Shown here: one piece after another, positions 54,027-63,274 of the stretch
Numbering within the stretch: position 1 is the stretch's first letter
Layout of the letters: each line of letters begins with the position of its first letter
Origin: Stenotrophomonas sp. ASS1
GTDB taxonomy: Bacteria; Pseudomonadota; Gammaproteobacteria; Xanthomonadales; Xanthomonadaceae
Assembly: GCF_004346925.1 (NCBI RefSeq)
Contig: NZ_CP031167.1
Span: 1,446,001-1,510,000, forward strand
Reading direction: 5' to 3'
DNA length: 64,000 nt
Notes under the pieces: model-generated
Seen by the model: only the letters and a program-made list of their open reading frames with translations
The model's database searches: none
What the model was told of the DNA's origin: nothing
Program-made: the position numbers and the translations under genes

Positions 54027-54605
54027 TCAGCGCAGCTGGCTCTCGGCGAATTCCCAGTTGACCATCTGCCAGAACGCGTCCAGATAGCGCGCGCGATCAT
54101 TCTGGTAGTCGGTGTAGTAAGCGTGCTCCCAGACGTCGCAGCACAGCAGCGGGGTGCTTTCGCCGGTCAATGGCGTGCCGGCGTTACGGGTGGCCTGCAG
54201 GCCCAGCTGCCCGCCCGGATGCTGCACCAGCCACACCCAGCCCGAGCCGAACAGGCCCAGTGCGGTGCGGTTGAATTCCTCGCGCAGGCGCTGCACGTCG
54301 CCGAACTGGCGCTTGACCAGCTCGCCCAGCCGCCCCTGCGGCTCACCGCCGCCGCGCGGGCGCAGGCACTGCCAGTAGAAGCCATGGTTCCAGGCCTGGG
54401 CGGCGACATCGAACAGCGTGCCCTGGGCGTGGCGGACGATCTCTTCCAGTGACGCTTCCTCCCACTCGGTGCCGAGGATGCCGGCGTTGACGGCATCGAC
54501 ATAGGCGCGATGGTGGCGGCCGTGATGCAGTTCCACGGTCTGTGCGGACAGGTGCGGCTGCAGGGAGCCGGAGAGGTAGGGCAGGGCAGGCAATTCGACA
54601 GGCAT
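54027..54605 (-). CDS. sodB: Superoxide dismutase, iron-type by residues
   Basis: 192 residues. Metal ligands are His27 (ELHHGRHHRAYV), His74 (QAWNHGFYW), Asp157 and His161 (CDVWEHAYY). Gln70, just before the second His, and Asn-Ala (TRNAGTPL) where Mn enzymes have Asn-Gln point to the iron or cambialistic type. The N-terminus (PVELPALPYLSGSLQPHLS) is normal. Cys155-Cys156 next to the ligand is unusual. It is divergent from grxD, an iron-sulfur-related gene. No Fur site is obvious upstream. Confidence 0.9.
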   Translation of the reverse strand: MPVELPALPYLSGSLQPHLSAQTVELHHGRHHRAYVDAVNAGILGTEWEEASLEEIVRHAQGTLFDVAAQAWNHGFYWQCLRPRGGGEPQGRLGELVKRQFGDVQRLREEFNRTALGLFGSGWVWLVQHPGGQLGLQATRNAGTPLTGESTPLLCCDVWEHAYYTDYQNDRARYLDAFWQMVNWEFAESQLR

Positions 54606-54725
54606 GGACAGGTTCGTGGCCAGGGGGCGGCGGCAGCCGGTTCCATCGGCTTACAATGGCGGCTACCGTGGGCAGTCTAGCCGACCATCACGGTCGGTTT
54701 GTCCGGCGAAGCAAGGAGTGTGGTT

Positions 54726-55046
54726 GTGGCGGTAATGCAGCAAATCCAGGCCGAGGTCGATCGTTACCCGCTCGTGCTGTTCATGAAGGGCACCCCGCAA
54801 TACCCGATGTGCGGCTTCTCAAGCCGCGCCGTACAGGCGTTGATGGCGGCCGGCGCTGTCACCCTGCGCACCGTCAACGTGCTGGAAGAACCCGAGATCC
54901 GCGCCAACCTGCCGCGCTTTTCCAACCTGCCGACCTTCCCGCAGCTGTTCATCAACGGTGAATTGATCGGCGGCTGTGACATCGTGCTGGAGCTGTTCGA
55001 AGCCGGCGAGCTCAAGCGCATCGTCGAAGAGGCGACCCAGGGATGA
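54726..55046 (+). CDS. grxD: Monothiol glutaredoxin (Grx4 type)
   Basis: 106 residues. The CGFS active site is in GTPQYPMCGFSSRAVQALMAAG, with the glutathione contacts FPQLFINGELIGGCDIV. It handles [2Fe-2S] clusters and iron sensing with BolA proteins. The open frame begins at a TTG farther upstream, but AAGGAG at 54713-54718 sits seven nt before GTG 54726, so I place the start there (54735 ATG is also possible). It overlaps the SDR gene by 4 bp. Confidence 0.92.
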   Translation: MAVMQQIQAEVDRYPLVLFMKGTPQYPMCGFSSRAVQALMAAGAVTLRTVNVLEEPEIRANLPRFSNLPTFPQLFINGELIGGCDIVLELFEAGELKRIVEEATQG

Positions 55047-55819
55047 GTGCCTGGCCATCGACGTCACCGACCGACGGGGCGCTCGATGGCCGCCCGTTGC
55101 AGGATCGCGTGGTACTGGTCGCCGGTGCCGGTGGTGGGCTGGGCAGTGCTGCGGCAGTGGCTGCTGCAGCCGCTGGGGCCACCGTGGTCCTGCTGGGCCG
55201 CAAGCCGCGGCGCCTGGACCGTGTCTACGCCCAGGTGCAGGCGGTCGGCCCGGAACCTCTGCTGTACCCGTTGGACCTGGAAGGCGCAGGCCCCGACGAC
55301 TATGCCGAGCTGGCCCAGGCCCTGCAGCGCGAGCTGGGGCGGCTGGACGGCCTGCTGGTCTGTGCCGCCCACTTCCCGGGCCTGACCCCGTTCGAGCTGG
55401 CCGACCCAGCCAGTTTCGCCCGCGCGGTGCACGTTACCTTGACCGCGCCGGCCTGGCTGGCCCAGGCCTGCCTGCCACTGCTGCGGCAGCGCGAAGATGC
55501 GGCGCTGGTGTTTGCGGTCGATGCCCCCGACCGGGTCGGGCAGGCTTACTGGGGCGGTTACGGTGTGGCCCAGCATGGCCTGCGTGGCCTGATCGCCAGC
55601 CTGCATGACGAACTCGGCCGCAGCCCGGTACGGGTCAGTGGCCTGTACCCCGGCCCGCTGCGCACAGCCCTGCGGGCCCGGGCGTATTCCGTCGACCAGG
55701 ACCCGGCCGCCCAAGGCCCGGAGGCCGCCGCCGCTGCGGCCGTGACCCTGTTGTCCGGTGCTGGCGCCACCTGGCGCGGCCGGATTCTCGATGCCAGCGG
55801 GGCGTCCCCGGCCGAGTGA
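55043..55819 (+). CDS. Short-chain dehydrogenase-like protein (YciK-related) with altered catalytic residues
   Basis: 258 residues. A Rossmann motif (GAGGGLG) is at 28-34 after a 20-residue Ala/Pro-poor start. The catalytic Tyr173 is present in GGYGVAQHG, but the Lys four residues on is Gln177. The Ser block (INISS in normal SDRs) reads ALVFAVDAPD, and the NNAG motif reads VCAAH. It is therefore unlikely to be an active dehydrogenase by the usual mechanism. The closest architecture is YciK. It is coupled to grxD, so it may be a cofactor-binding partner. A C-terminal GRILDASG is kept. Confidence 0.78.
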   Translation: MSAWPSTSPTDGALDGRPLQDRVVLVAGAGGGLGSAAAVAAAAAGATVVLLGRKPRRLDRVYAQVQAVGPEPLLYPLDLEGAGPDDYAELAQALQRELGRLDGLLVCAAHFPGLTPFELADPASFARAVHVTLTAPAWLAQACLPLLRQREDAALVFAVDAPDRVGQAYWGGYGVAQHGLRGLIASLHDELGRSPVRVSGLYPGPLRTALRARAYSVDQDPAAQGPEAAAAAAVTLLSGAGATWRGRILDASGASPAE

Positions 55820-56051
55820 GCGCCGGGGAAAGGCGGAGTGAAGAACCCGTCACGATTGCGTTGCGATCCGGTGCCGTTTGTCGCACAACCGTCACATTGA
55901 TGGCGTAGCGTGTTAATCTAGTGTTAACCGTTGTGGCTTCCTTCAGTCAAGCGGTAGGGAACCCCAGATAAATGTCCGACCAGCCACCCGCAGGGCTGTT
56001 TGGATGCGCTTTTTTTCCGCCATCGCCAACTCGCATCGAGGCTACCGAAAA

Positions 56052-59000
56052 ATGACCCACCCACTCCGGATGTCCAAGCTCACCCTTGGTCTCGTGGCTG
56101 CGCTCGCCACCGCTCCCGCCTTCGCCCAGAGCACCTCTGCCGGTGTCGGCGGCCAGGTGATGTCCTCTGCAGGCCAGCCTGTCGCTGGCGCTGAAGTCAC
56201 CATCACCCACACCGAGTCGGGCACCGTTTCGCGTGCCACCACCGACGCGTCGGGTCGTTACAACGCGCGCGGCCTGCGCGTGGGTGGCCCGTACACCATC
56301 ACCATCACCAAGTCCGGTGAAGGCACCAAGACCGAAGAAGGTGTCTACCTGAACCTGAACCAGGTCAACACGGTCAACGCCAGCCTCGGCGGCGATCTGG
56401 CCGCCACCAACCTGGACGCCGTGAACGTTGTCGCCACCGCCGGCGGCCTGGACCTGTTCAGCGCCACCAAGATGGGCAGCGGCACCAACGTGACGCGCGA
56501 AACGATGGACGCGCTGCCGTCGGCCAACCGCAACATCCAGGACTACATCCGCCTGGACCCGCGCATCTCGCAGGTCAGCAAGGCTGACGGCGCGATCTCG
56601 GCCGGTGGCCAGAACACCCGTTACAACGCCATCCGCATCGACGGCATCAGCGCCTCCGATCCGTTCGGCCTGGGCTCCAACAACCTGCCGACCGAGCGTC
56701 AGCCGGTGTCGATGGACGCCATCCAGGAAATCAACATCGACCTGGCCAACTACGACACCACCATCGCTGGTGGTACCGGTGCGGTGATCAACGCCGTGAC
56801 CAAGTCGGGTACCAATGAATTCCACGGCACCGTGTACGGTTCGTACCGCGACAAGGACATGGTCCGTTCGCGCCTGGAAGGTGACAAGCAGGACTTTAAC
56901 GGCTTCAAGGACGAGAAGACCTACGGCATGACCTTCGGCGGCCCGATCGTCAAGGACAAGCTGTTCTTCTTCACCAACTACGAAAAGTACGAGCGTAGCG
57001 GTGGCGGCGTCAGCCTTGGCGAAAGCCCCTACAACAAGGCTGGCGGCATCAGCGATGCTGATATCGCCCGCGTCCAGAAGCGCATGTCCGATCTTGGCTA
57101 TCAGGTCGGCGGCGTCGGTGCGCTGAACAACAAGACCGAGATCGAAGAGTACGCGGTCAAGCTGGACTGGAACATCAACGAGAACCACCGTGCGGCCCTG
57201 CGCTACAACAAGATGAAGCAGGACGTGGTGCGTTTCCCGAAGGTCAGCAACAGCGAAATTTCGCTGAGTGACTTCTGGTACACCCAGCCGACCGAGTATG
57301 AGACCTGGATGGGTGAACTGTTCAGTGACTGGTCCGAGAACTTCTCGACCGAGTTCAAGGTCTCGCACAAGGACTACTCGTCCAACCGCGTTGCCGCTTC
57401 GCACCTGCCGCAGATCCGCGTCCGCTTCGACAACAATAATTCGCTGTACCTGGGTACCGAGCAGAACACCCACACCAACCTGGTGGAGTCGAAGGAACTG
57501 AGCGCCTTCGGTGCCGGTACCTGGTATGTCGGTGACCACACCGTCAAGTTCGGCTTTGACTACACCGACAACGACCTGATGAACTTCTACGGTCGCAACC
57601 TGTACGGCGCGTATGAGTTCGCCAACCTGGCTGCGTTTGAAGCCGGCACCCCGTCCGCGTACCAGGTGCGCGTGCCGCGTGCTGGTGGCAGCCTGGATGA
57701 CATTCCGGCGAAGTTCCACCTGAAGAACACGGGTCTGTTCATCCAGGATACCTGGGCGATCAACTACAACCTGAGCCTGATGTTCGGTGTTCGCGTTGAC
57801 ATGCCGGACTTCAGCACCCAGCGCCTGTACAACCCGCGCATCGAGCAGCTGTACGGCTTCAACAACACCAAGCTGGTCGACAAGAAGCTGTTCCAGCCGC
57901 GCGTCGGCTTCAACTACACCTTCGATAGCGACCGTCCGACCCAGCTGCGCGGTGGCGTGGGCCTGTTCGGCGGTGCTGCCCCGAACGTGTGGCTGGCGGG
58001 TGCCTACCAGAACACCGGCCTGAACTACGCCGAGTACAACCTGACCCGCAATCCGGGTGGTTTCAGCTTCGATGCTGACAATCCGTTCATCCCGGACCCG
58101 TCGCTTGCTTCGGCACGTCAGAACGTCGACCTGATCGCTCCCGGTACCCGCCTGCCGTCGGTCTGGAAGGCCAACCTGGCCTTCGATCACGAACTGCCGT
58201 GGTACGGCATCGTGGCGTCGGCCGAGCTGCTGGTCACCAAGGTCAAGGATGGTCTGTACTTTGATCGTCTGGACGTCATGACCCCGAATGCCAACCGCTC
58301 GGTTGGTCAGGACGGTCGTGCGCTGTACTGGAACGACTACGGCATGAACGGTGCCAATGCTGGCTCGAACGGCATGCAGGCTGGCCAGAAGAACGGTCGT
58401 GCCTGCTCGGCCACCGATCAGACCTGCCCGAGTGACCGTGTCAACCGTCCGAGCGATATCGGCGACGTGATCCTGCTGCGCAACACCGACAAGGGTCGTG
58501 GTTCCCAGGCTACGTTCTCGCTGGCCAAGCCGCTGACCGAGAACTGGGGCTGGTCGCTGGGTTATACCTACACTCAGGCGAAGGAAGTGAGCCCGCTGTC
58601 CAGCTCGCAGAACACCTCGAATTGGAACAACACGCTGAGCCTGAACGCCAACGACAACGTTGCGTACAACTCGCGCTATGCGATCAAGGACCGCATCACC
58701 GGTACCCTGGAGTGGAAGCACAACTTCTTCGGTGACAATGCCACCCGCGTCGGCCTGTTCTATGAAGGCCGTTCGGGTCGTCCGTACAGCTACGTGTTCT
58801 ATAACGACGTGAACGGCGACGGCGCAGGCACCAACGATCTGTTCTACGTGCCGAAGGGCCCGGGTGACGTGATCTTCACCGGCGGCGCCGACATGGAGAA
58901 GAAGTTCTTCGAATGGCTGGCGCAGAATCCGGAGCTTGATGCCTACCGTGGCAGCGTGGTCCCGGCCAATGCGCACCGCGCCAAGTGGGTCAACAGCTTC

Positions 59001-59300
59001 GATGTCCGCATCAGCCAGGAGTTCCCGGGCTTTGCGAAGACCCACAAGGGCGAGATCGCGCTGGACATCATGAATGTCGGCAATCTGCTCAACAAGAAGT
59101 GGGGTCTGATCGACGATTACGGCTTCTACGCCACCCGTCGCGTTGCCAACTACTCGGGTATCGACCCGGCTACCGGCAAGTACCTGTACAACTTCACCGG
59201 CCGTACCGACAACTCGTCGATCCAGGAAAACAACAACGACAAGGGCAACACCGCCGTGTCGCGCTGGTCGATGCAGCTGACCGTGAAGTACAAGTTCTGA
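56052..59300 (+). CDS. Oar-type TonB-dependent receptor with carboxypeptidase-regulatory-like N-domain
   Basis: About 1082 residues. A signal peptide is at about 1-26 (LVAALATAPAFA). A CarboxypepD_reg-like beta-sandwich (about 30-100: GQVMSSAGQPVAGAEVTITH, TTDASGRYNARGL), a plug domain (NRNIQDYIRLDPRISQ, RIDGISASDPFG) and a large barrel ending MQLTVKYKF follow. This is the Oar/OmpA-like receptor class abundant in Stenotrophomonas and Xanthomonas. The ligand is unknown, perhaps peptides or glycans. I chose the ATG at 56052 because the signal peptide follows it; a frame start at 56004 adds 16 non-signal residues. A perfect terminator follows. Confidence 0.9.
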   Translation: MTHPLRMSKLTLGLVAALATAPAFAQSTSAGVGGQVMSSAGQPVAGAEVTITHTESGTVSRATTDASGRYNARGLRVGGPYTITITKSGEGTKTEEGVYLNLNQVNTVNASLGGDLAATNLDAVNVVATAGGLDLFSATKMGSGTNVTRETMDALPSANRNIQDYIRLDPRISQVSKADGAISAGGQNTRYNAIRIDGISASDPFGLGSNNLPTERQPVSMDAIQEINIDLANYDTTIAGGTGAVINAVTKSGTNEFHGTVYGSYRDKDMVRSRLEGDKQDFNGFKDEKTYGMTFGGPIVKDKLFFFTNYEKYERSGGGVSLGESPYNKAGGISDADIARVQKRMSDLGYQVGGVGALNNKTEIEEYAVKLDWNINENHRAALRYNKMKQDVVRFPKVSNSEISLSDFWYTQPTEYETWMGELFSDWSENFSTEFKVSHKDYSSNRVAASHLPQIRVRFDNNNSLYLGTEQNTHTNLVESKELSAFGAGTWYVGDHTVKFGFDYTDNDLMNFYGRNLYGAYEFANLAAFEAGTPSAYQVRVPRAGGSLDDIPAKFHLKNTGLFIQDTWAINYNLSLMFGVRVDMPDFSTQRLYNPRIEQLYGFNNTKLVDKKLFQPRVGFNYTFDSDRPTQLRGGVGLFGGAAPNVWLAGAYQNTGLNYAEYNLTRNPGGFSFDADNPFIPDPSLASARQNVDLIAPGTRLPSVWKANLAFDHELPWYGIVASAELLVTKVKDGLYFDRLDVMTPNANRSVGQDGRALYWNDYGMNGANAGSNGMQAGQKNGRACSATDQTCPSDRVNRPSDIGDVILLRNTDKGRGSQATFSLAKPLTENWGWSLGYTYTQAKEVSPLSSSQNTSNWNNTLSLNANDNVAYNSRYAIKDRITGTLEWKHNFFGDNATRVGLFYEGRSGRPYSYVFYNDVNGDGAGTNDLFYVPKGPGDVIFTGGADMEKKFFEWLAQNPELDAYRGSVVPANAHRAKWVNSFDVRISQEFPGFAKTHKGEIALDIMNVGNLLNKKWGLIDDYGFYATRRVANYSGIDPATGKYLYNFTGRTDNSSIQENNNDKGNTAVSRWSMQLTVKYKF

Positions 59301-59326
59301 TCCATCAGAGCCTGAAGCAGTAAGTG

Positions 59327-59354
59327 AAAACGGCCGGGGAAACCCGGCCGTTTT
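59327..59354 (+). terminator. Rho-independent terminator of the Oar-type receptor gene
   Basis: A perfect 12-bp stem (59327-59338 with 59343-59354) has a GAAA tetraloop and ends in TTTT. It starts 27 nt after the receptor stop. Confidence 0.9.
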
Positions 59355-59403
59355 CCGTTCATGCGAAAGCCCTTGCAGGTCACCTGGCATCGGCGTAGCA
59401 TCG

Positions 59404-59502
59404 GGAAATGTGCGCGGTGCCAACGCCGCCGATGCGGTCCCGGAAAGGCGAACGCGGGAAGCACACATCCAACGGTCGGGCTTCCCGGCCGTTTTGCTTT
59501 TT
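59404..59502 (+). ncRNA. Candidate small RNA between receptor and ppnN
   Basis: A second strong terminator (59471-59502) lies 117 nt past the receptor's own terminator and before ppnN, with no reading frame to serve. A weak promoter-like pair TTGCAG (59373-59378) and TAGCAT (59396-59401), 17 bp apart, would start a transcript of about 100 nt ending at the T-run. Both ends are inferred from sequence. The alternative is a back-up terminator for read-through. Confidence 0.35.
59471..59502 (+). terminator. Second Rho-independent terminator upstream of ppnN
   Basis: The stem is 59471-59480 with 59484-59493 (10 pairs, one G-U) with a CTT loop and the tail TTTTGCTTTTTAA. The stem sequence resembles the terminator at 59327, so it may be an old duplicate. 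Confidence 0.8.
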
Positions 59503-59552
59503 AAGGGGGCGGCAGTACAGTCGGAAACCTTGAAGGAAGCGAAAAATTGGAC

Positions 59553-60941
59553 ATGACCACGAACGAAAAATCAGCCCGTGCACTGCCGGTGCAGGACGCG
59601 CGGATCTACCCGCGCGGTGGGCTGGATGTGCTGTCGCGGGCCGAAGTGGCCCGCCTGCGCGATGCGTCTGCCGGCGGTATGCACGAGCTGCTGCGCCGCT
59701 GCGCGCTGGCCGTGCTGACCAGCGGAAGCGCCTCTGACGATCCGCGCGCGGCGCGCGATCTGTATCCCGATTTCGACATCCAGGTGGCGCAGCAGGATCG
59801 CGGCGTGCGCATCGACCTGGTCAATGCACCGGCGATGGCCTTCGTCGATGGCGAGATCATCCGCGGCGTCGCCGAACTGCTGTTCGCCGTGGTGCGTGAC
59901 CTGGCCTACATGGCCATCGAGATGGGCCCGGCCTACGCGGCCGAGCTGGAGTCGTCCGAGGGCATCACCAACGCGGTGTTCGGCCTGCTGCGCAATGCGC
60001 GCATCCTCAACCCGGGCGACCCGAACCTGGTCGTGTGCTGGGGTGGCCATTCGATCTCGCGCGACGAATACCTGTATACCAAGCAGGTGGGCTACGAGCT
60101 GGGCCTGCGCGGCCTGGATATCTGCACCGGCTGCGGTCCAGGCGCGATGAAGGGCCCGATGAAGGGCGCCACCATTGCCCACGCCAAGCAGCGCCGCACC
60201 GTGACGCGCTACATCGGCCTGACCGAGCCGGGCATCATCGCGGCCGAGTCGCCGAACCCGATCGTCAACCACTTGGTGATCATGCCGGACATCGAGAAGC
60301 GCCTTGAGGCCTTCGTCCGCATCGGCCACGGCATCATCGTGTTCGCCGGTGGCGTCGGCACCGCGGAGGAAATCCTGTACCTGCTCGGCATCCTGCTGCG
60401 CGAGGAAAACAAGGACCTGCCGTTCCCGCTGATCCTGACCGGCCCGACGGTGGCAGCGCCGTACTTCGAGCAGATCGACCGCTTCATCCGCCTGACCCTG
60501 GGCGATGCGGCCGCCGAGCGCTACGAGATCGTCATTGGCGACCCGGTGGCGGTGGCCAAGAAGATGGCCAACGGCATCAAGCGCGTGCGTGAGCACCGCC
60601 TGGCACAGAAGGACTCGTTCTTCTTCAACTGGTCGATCGAGATTCCGTGGGAGTACCAGCAGCCGTTCGTGCCGACCCACGAGGCAATGGCCGCGCTGGA
60701 CCTGCACCACGGACGTGCCCCGCACGCGCTGGCGGCCGACCTGCGTCGGGCGTTCTCGGGCATCGTTGCCGGCAACGTGAAGGAAGACGGCATGCGCCGC
60801 ATCGAGCAGTTCGGGCCGTTCCAGATCCATGGTGACCCGGACATGATGCAGGCCCTGGACGCGCTGCTGCGCGCCTTCGTCGAACAGCGCCGGATGAAGA
60901 TCTCCGGCGAATACCAGCCCTGCTACCAGGTGCTGGCCTGA
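59553..60941 (+). CDS. ppnN: Pyrimidine/purine-5'-nucleotide nucleosidase (YgdH/PpnN)
   Basis: 462 residues. The LOG-family core is VVCWGGHSISRDEYLYTK, GLDICTGCGPGAMKGPMKGA and VFAGGVGTAEEILYLLG, which form the nucleotide site. N- and C-terminal extensions (about 1-130 and 340-462) are those of PpnN, which hydrolyses nucleoside monophosphates and is tuned by (p)ppGpp in E. coli. The open frame begins TTG two codons earlier. I take the ATG at 59553, with AAGGAAG upstream. Single gene, 161 bp before the pilin operon. Confidence 0.92.
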   Translation: MTTNEKSARALPVQDARIYPRGGLDVLSRAEVARLRDASAGGMHELLRRCALAVLTSGSASDDPRAARDLYPDFDIQVAQQDRGVRIDLVNAPAMAFVDGEIIRGVAELLFAVVRDLAYMAIEMGPAYAAELESSEGITNAVFGLLRNARILNPGDPNLVVCWGGHSISRDEYLYTKQVGYELGLRGLDICTGCGPGAMKGPMKGATIAHAKQRRTVTRYIGLTEPGIIAAESPNPIVNHLVIMPDIEKRLEAFVRIGHGIIVFAGGVGTAEEILYLLGILLREENKDLPFPLILTGPTVAAPYFEQIDRFIRLTLGDAAAERYEIVIGDPVAVAKKMANGIKRVREHRLAQKDSFFFNWSIEIPWEYQQPFVPTHEAMAALDLHHGRAPHALAADLRRAFSGIVAGNVKEDGMRRIEQFGPFQIHGDPDMMQALDALLRAFVEQRRMKISGEYQPCYQVLA

Positions 60942-61102
60942 GCCTGCGCCGGCGCGATGGGGATCTCGCCGGGACAGGCAGGGGAGGGCGGGCCGTCAAG
61001 GCGTTGACGCCCGTCGCCCCGGAATGACCGTTCATCCTGCCGCCGCTTGCCGGTGGCAGGGCGATGGCCCATCGTGGCCATCAACACGCTGGGGAGCGTC
61101 CA

Positions 61103-61621
61103 ATGTCTTTACGCCGGCAAAACGGCTTTACGCTGGTTGAGTTGATGGTCACGGTTGCCGTGCTGGCGATCCTGAGCACCATCGCCTATCCCAGCTTCCA
61201 GAGCACGATCCGTTCCAATCGGATGGCCACGACCAGCAACGAGTTGATGGCCTCGCTGGCGTTGGCGCGCTCGGAAGCGGTCAAAAATGCGCACGGCGCT
61301 GGCATGTGTGCTTCCAGTACCGGTACCGGTTGCGATGGCAAGTCATGGACCGACGGCTGGATGGTTTGGGATGACACCAACGGCAATGGCGGCTTCGATG
61401 CCGGGGAGGCCGTCCTGCGCTACAGCGAGCCACGCGCAGCGATGTCCGGGGTTGATGTGAAAACGGTGTCGGTGGCGTTCGATCCCCGTGGGCGCAGTCG
61501 GGCCGCTACCGCCACCGACATTACTCTTCGCCCGGACAAATGCGGTGACCAGCCACTTCAACGGCGTCTGACGGTGTCGCTGACGGGCCAGCTCAGGTTG
61601 CACAAGGAGGCCTGCAAATGA
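61103..61621 (+). CDS. fimT: Type IV minor pilin FimT/FimU-like
   Basis: 172 residues. The prepilin leader is MSLRRQNG, then FTLVELMVTVAVLAILSTIAYP, with cleavage after Gly8 and Glu5 of the mature protein. The GspH/FimT globular domain has a Cys pair (CASSTGTGC and DKCGD). GGGGAGC lies upstream of the ATG at 61103. It is first of a coupled chain with pilV (4-bp overlap). It primes type IV pilus assembly. Confidence 0.9.
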   Translation: MSLRRQNGFTLVELMVTVAVLAILSTIAYPSFQSTIRSNRMATTSNELMASLALARSEAVKNAHGAGMCASSTGTGCDGKSWTDGWMVWDDTNGNGGFDAGEAVLRYSEPRAAMSGVDVKTVSVAFDPRGRSRAATATDITLRPDKCGDQPLQRRLTVSLTGQLRLHKEACK

Positions 61622-62088
61622 ATCGTCGTCGCATCCAGTGGAAGACGGCGCGCCATCGCGCGCAGAACGGGTTCAGCCTGATTGAAGTGCTGATCGCCAT
61701 TCTTGTGCTCGGCATCGGGCTGCTTGGCTTTGCCCTGCTTCAGACCATGAACGTACGCTACGTCCAGAGTGCGAACTACCGTACCCAAGCCACCAATCTC
61801 AGTTATGAACTGCTCGATCAGGTCCGTATCAACCGTGTAGCTGCCGCGTTGTACGTAGGTGACTACTCAGCGACTACAAGCGAGTGCAATCCGCCGATCG
61901 GCAAGGACATTGATCAGGCCGCCTTCATGAAAGATTGGCGTTGCCGGTTGGGTAAAGCACTAGGCGACAACGCCAGTGCATCCGTCACTCGCAACAACAA
62001 CGTGGTCACTGTGCGCGTCAGCTGGGGAGATGAGCGCTGGAGTGCAGATGCCGATGACACTACCTTCAGTGCGAGTACACGCCTGTGA
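61618..62088 (+). CDS. pilV: Type IV minor pilin PilV
   Basis: 156 residues. The prepilin peptidase site is in QNGFSLIEVLIAILVLGIGLLGFALLQ, with a longer positively charged leader (about 18 residues) than FimT. The GLLGFALLQ helix extension is the PilV hallmark. Two Cys (SECNP, WRCRL) may form a disulfide. It overlaps both neighbours by 4 bp. Confidence 0.9.
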   Translation: MNRRRIQWKTARHRAQNGFSLIEVLIAILVLGIGLLGFALLQTMNVRYVQSANYRTQATNLSYELLDQVRINRVAAALYVGDYSATTSECNPPIGKDIDQAAFMKDWRCRLGKALGDNASASVTRNNNVVTVRVSWGDERWSADADDTTFSASTRL

Positions 62089-63266
62089 GCACGCTTCGTT
62101 CCCGTCGTCATCTGGCTGGCGTGTCGATGATCGAGCTCATGATTGCGCTCGCGATCGGCCTGATCATCATGCTCGCCGTGATCCAGGTGTTCGCCGCCTC
62201 CCGCGCCGCCTATCAGTTGTCCGAGGGTATGGCGCGCGTGCAGGAAAATAGCCGCTTCGCGATGGATACCCTGCAGCGCGAACTGCGGATGGCCGGCCAT
62301 TTCGGTTGCGTCAACGACCAGTCGCACGATCTTTCCGGATCGCTGCACAGCACTTTGACTGCCAACGCGCATCCAACCCTGGACTTCGGACGTTCCATTC
62401 AGGGCTATGAAGCTGTCGGGACCGCGCCCGGCAAAGATGTCACGATCAGCGCAGATCCGCCGACTGGTGGCGTGGACTACCTCCCCGTGCTGCCGAAGGA
62501 GATCGCTGATGCCCTGCCGAACCGGGTCAACGGTAGCGATATCGTGGCAATGCGTTACCTGATGCCCGACGGTGTCCCGGTAACCCTGATCGGCGGCACC
62601 GCGTCCAAGCCGATCTTCAGTTTCGATCCCAAGCGCGTAGCGGTGCTCAACAGTGGTGTCAGCAATCCGGGGTTGTTCGGTGTTGCGGATTGCATTTCCG
62701 CGACCACGTTCCAGGCCAATGCAGTGAATGCCACTGCCGGTACCGTGACCTTTGACACCGCGCCGAACAACACCGGCACATTCAGCAGCGTCTATACCGA
62801 AGGGCAGACCATGTTGCATCGCGCCGAAAGCGTGGTGTTCTACGTTGGTAAAGATGCCGACAGGGAGCAGACCTCGCTGTACCGCGTCCGCTTCGGCGCC
62901 GCTCCCAATGGTGCATTCACTGCCGGCGCGCCCGAAGCGCTGGTCGAGGGTGTGGCCAACATGCAGCTGCTGTATGGGCAGGATCGCGGCCTGACGCGGA
63001 CCGCACCAACCGGCTTCATCGACCGCCAAGGCACCGCTGATGACGTGGAGAAGTCATTGACCGATACCGCGCAGGCCTGGCGACGTGTGGGTGCGGTGCA
63101 ACTGGGTCTGGTTATGTCCAGCCCGGATCCGGCCGCTGCTGTGCAGGCCAAGGACGGGGCGGCACTCACTGCGCTGGGGGTCACCTTCGCCGCGCCCAGT
63201 GATGGCCGCATGCGCTCCACCTACCAGACGACCATCGCAATCCGTAACCGCCTGTTTGGCAACTGA
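62085..63266 (+). CDS. pilW: Type IV minor pilin PilW
   Basis: 393 residues, GTG start in the overlap with pilV. The leader ends LAGVSMIELMIALAIGLIIMLAVIQVF; position -1 is Val-Ser rather than Gly-Phe. Processing could therefore be at Gly12, with Val as residue 1 (mature VSMIELM, Glu at position 5). The globular PilW domain (ENSRFAMDTLQRELRMAGHFGC) is clear. Part of the pilus tip complex. Confidence 0.9.
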   Translation: MSTLRSRRHLAGVSMIELMIALAIGLIIMLAVIQVFAASRAAYQLSEGMARVQENSRFAMDTLQRELRMAGHFGCVNDQSHDLSGSLHSTLTANAHPTLDFGRSIQGYEAVGTAPGKDVTISADPPTGGVDYLPVLPKEIADALPNRVNGSDIVAMRYLMPDGVPVTLIGGTASKPIFSFDPKRVAVLNSGVSNPGLFGVADCISATTFQANAVNATAGTVTFDTAPNNTGTFSSVYTEGQTMLHRAESVVFYVGKDADREQTSLYRVRFGAAPNGAFTAGAPEALVEGVANMQLLYGQDRGLTRTAPTGFIDRQGTADDVEKSLTDTAQAWRRVGAVQLGLVMSSPDPAAAVQAKDGAALTALGVTFAAPSDGRMRSTYQTTIAIRNRLFGN

Positions 63267-63274
63267 GGCATCCC

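Noticed and set aside
55947..59468. Open frame of over 1,100 codons on the minus strand, opposite the Oar-type receptor
   Set aside because: It is an antisense shadow caused by GC-rich codon bias. It has no signal, no domain and a low-complexity Val/Gly/Arg/Asp composition, and the plus-strand gene has clear family motifs.
60942..61102. Possible sigma-54 promoter before the minor pilin operon
   Set aside because: No TGGCAC-N5-TTGC match was found. The TGGC words present lack the paired GC element at the right spacing.
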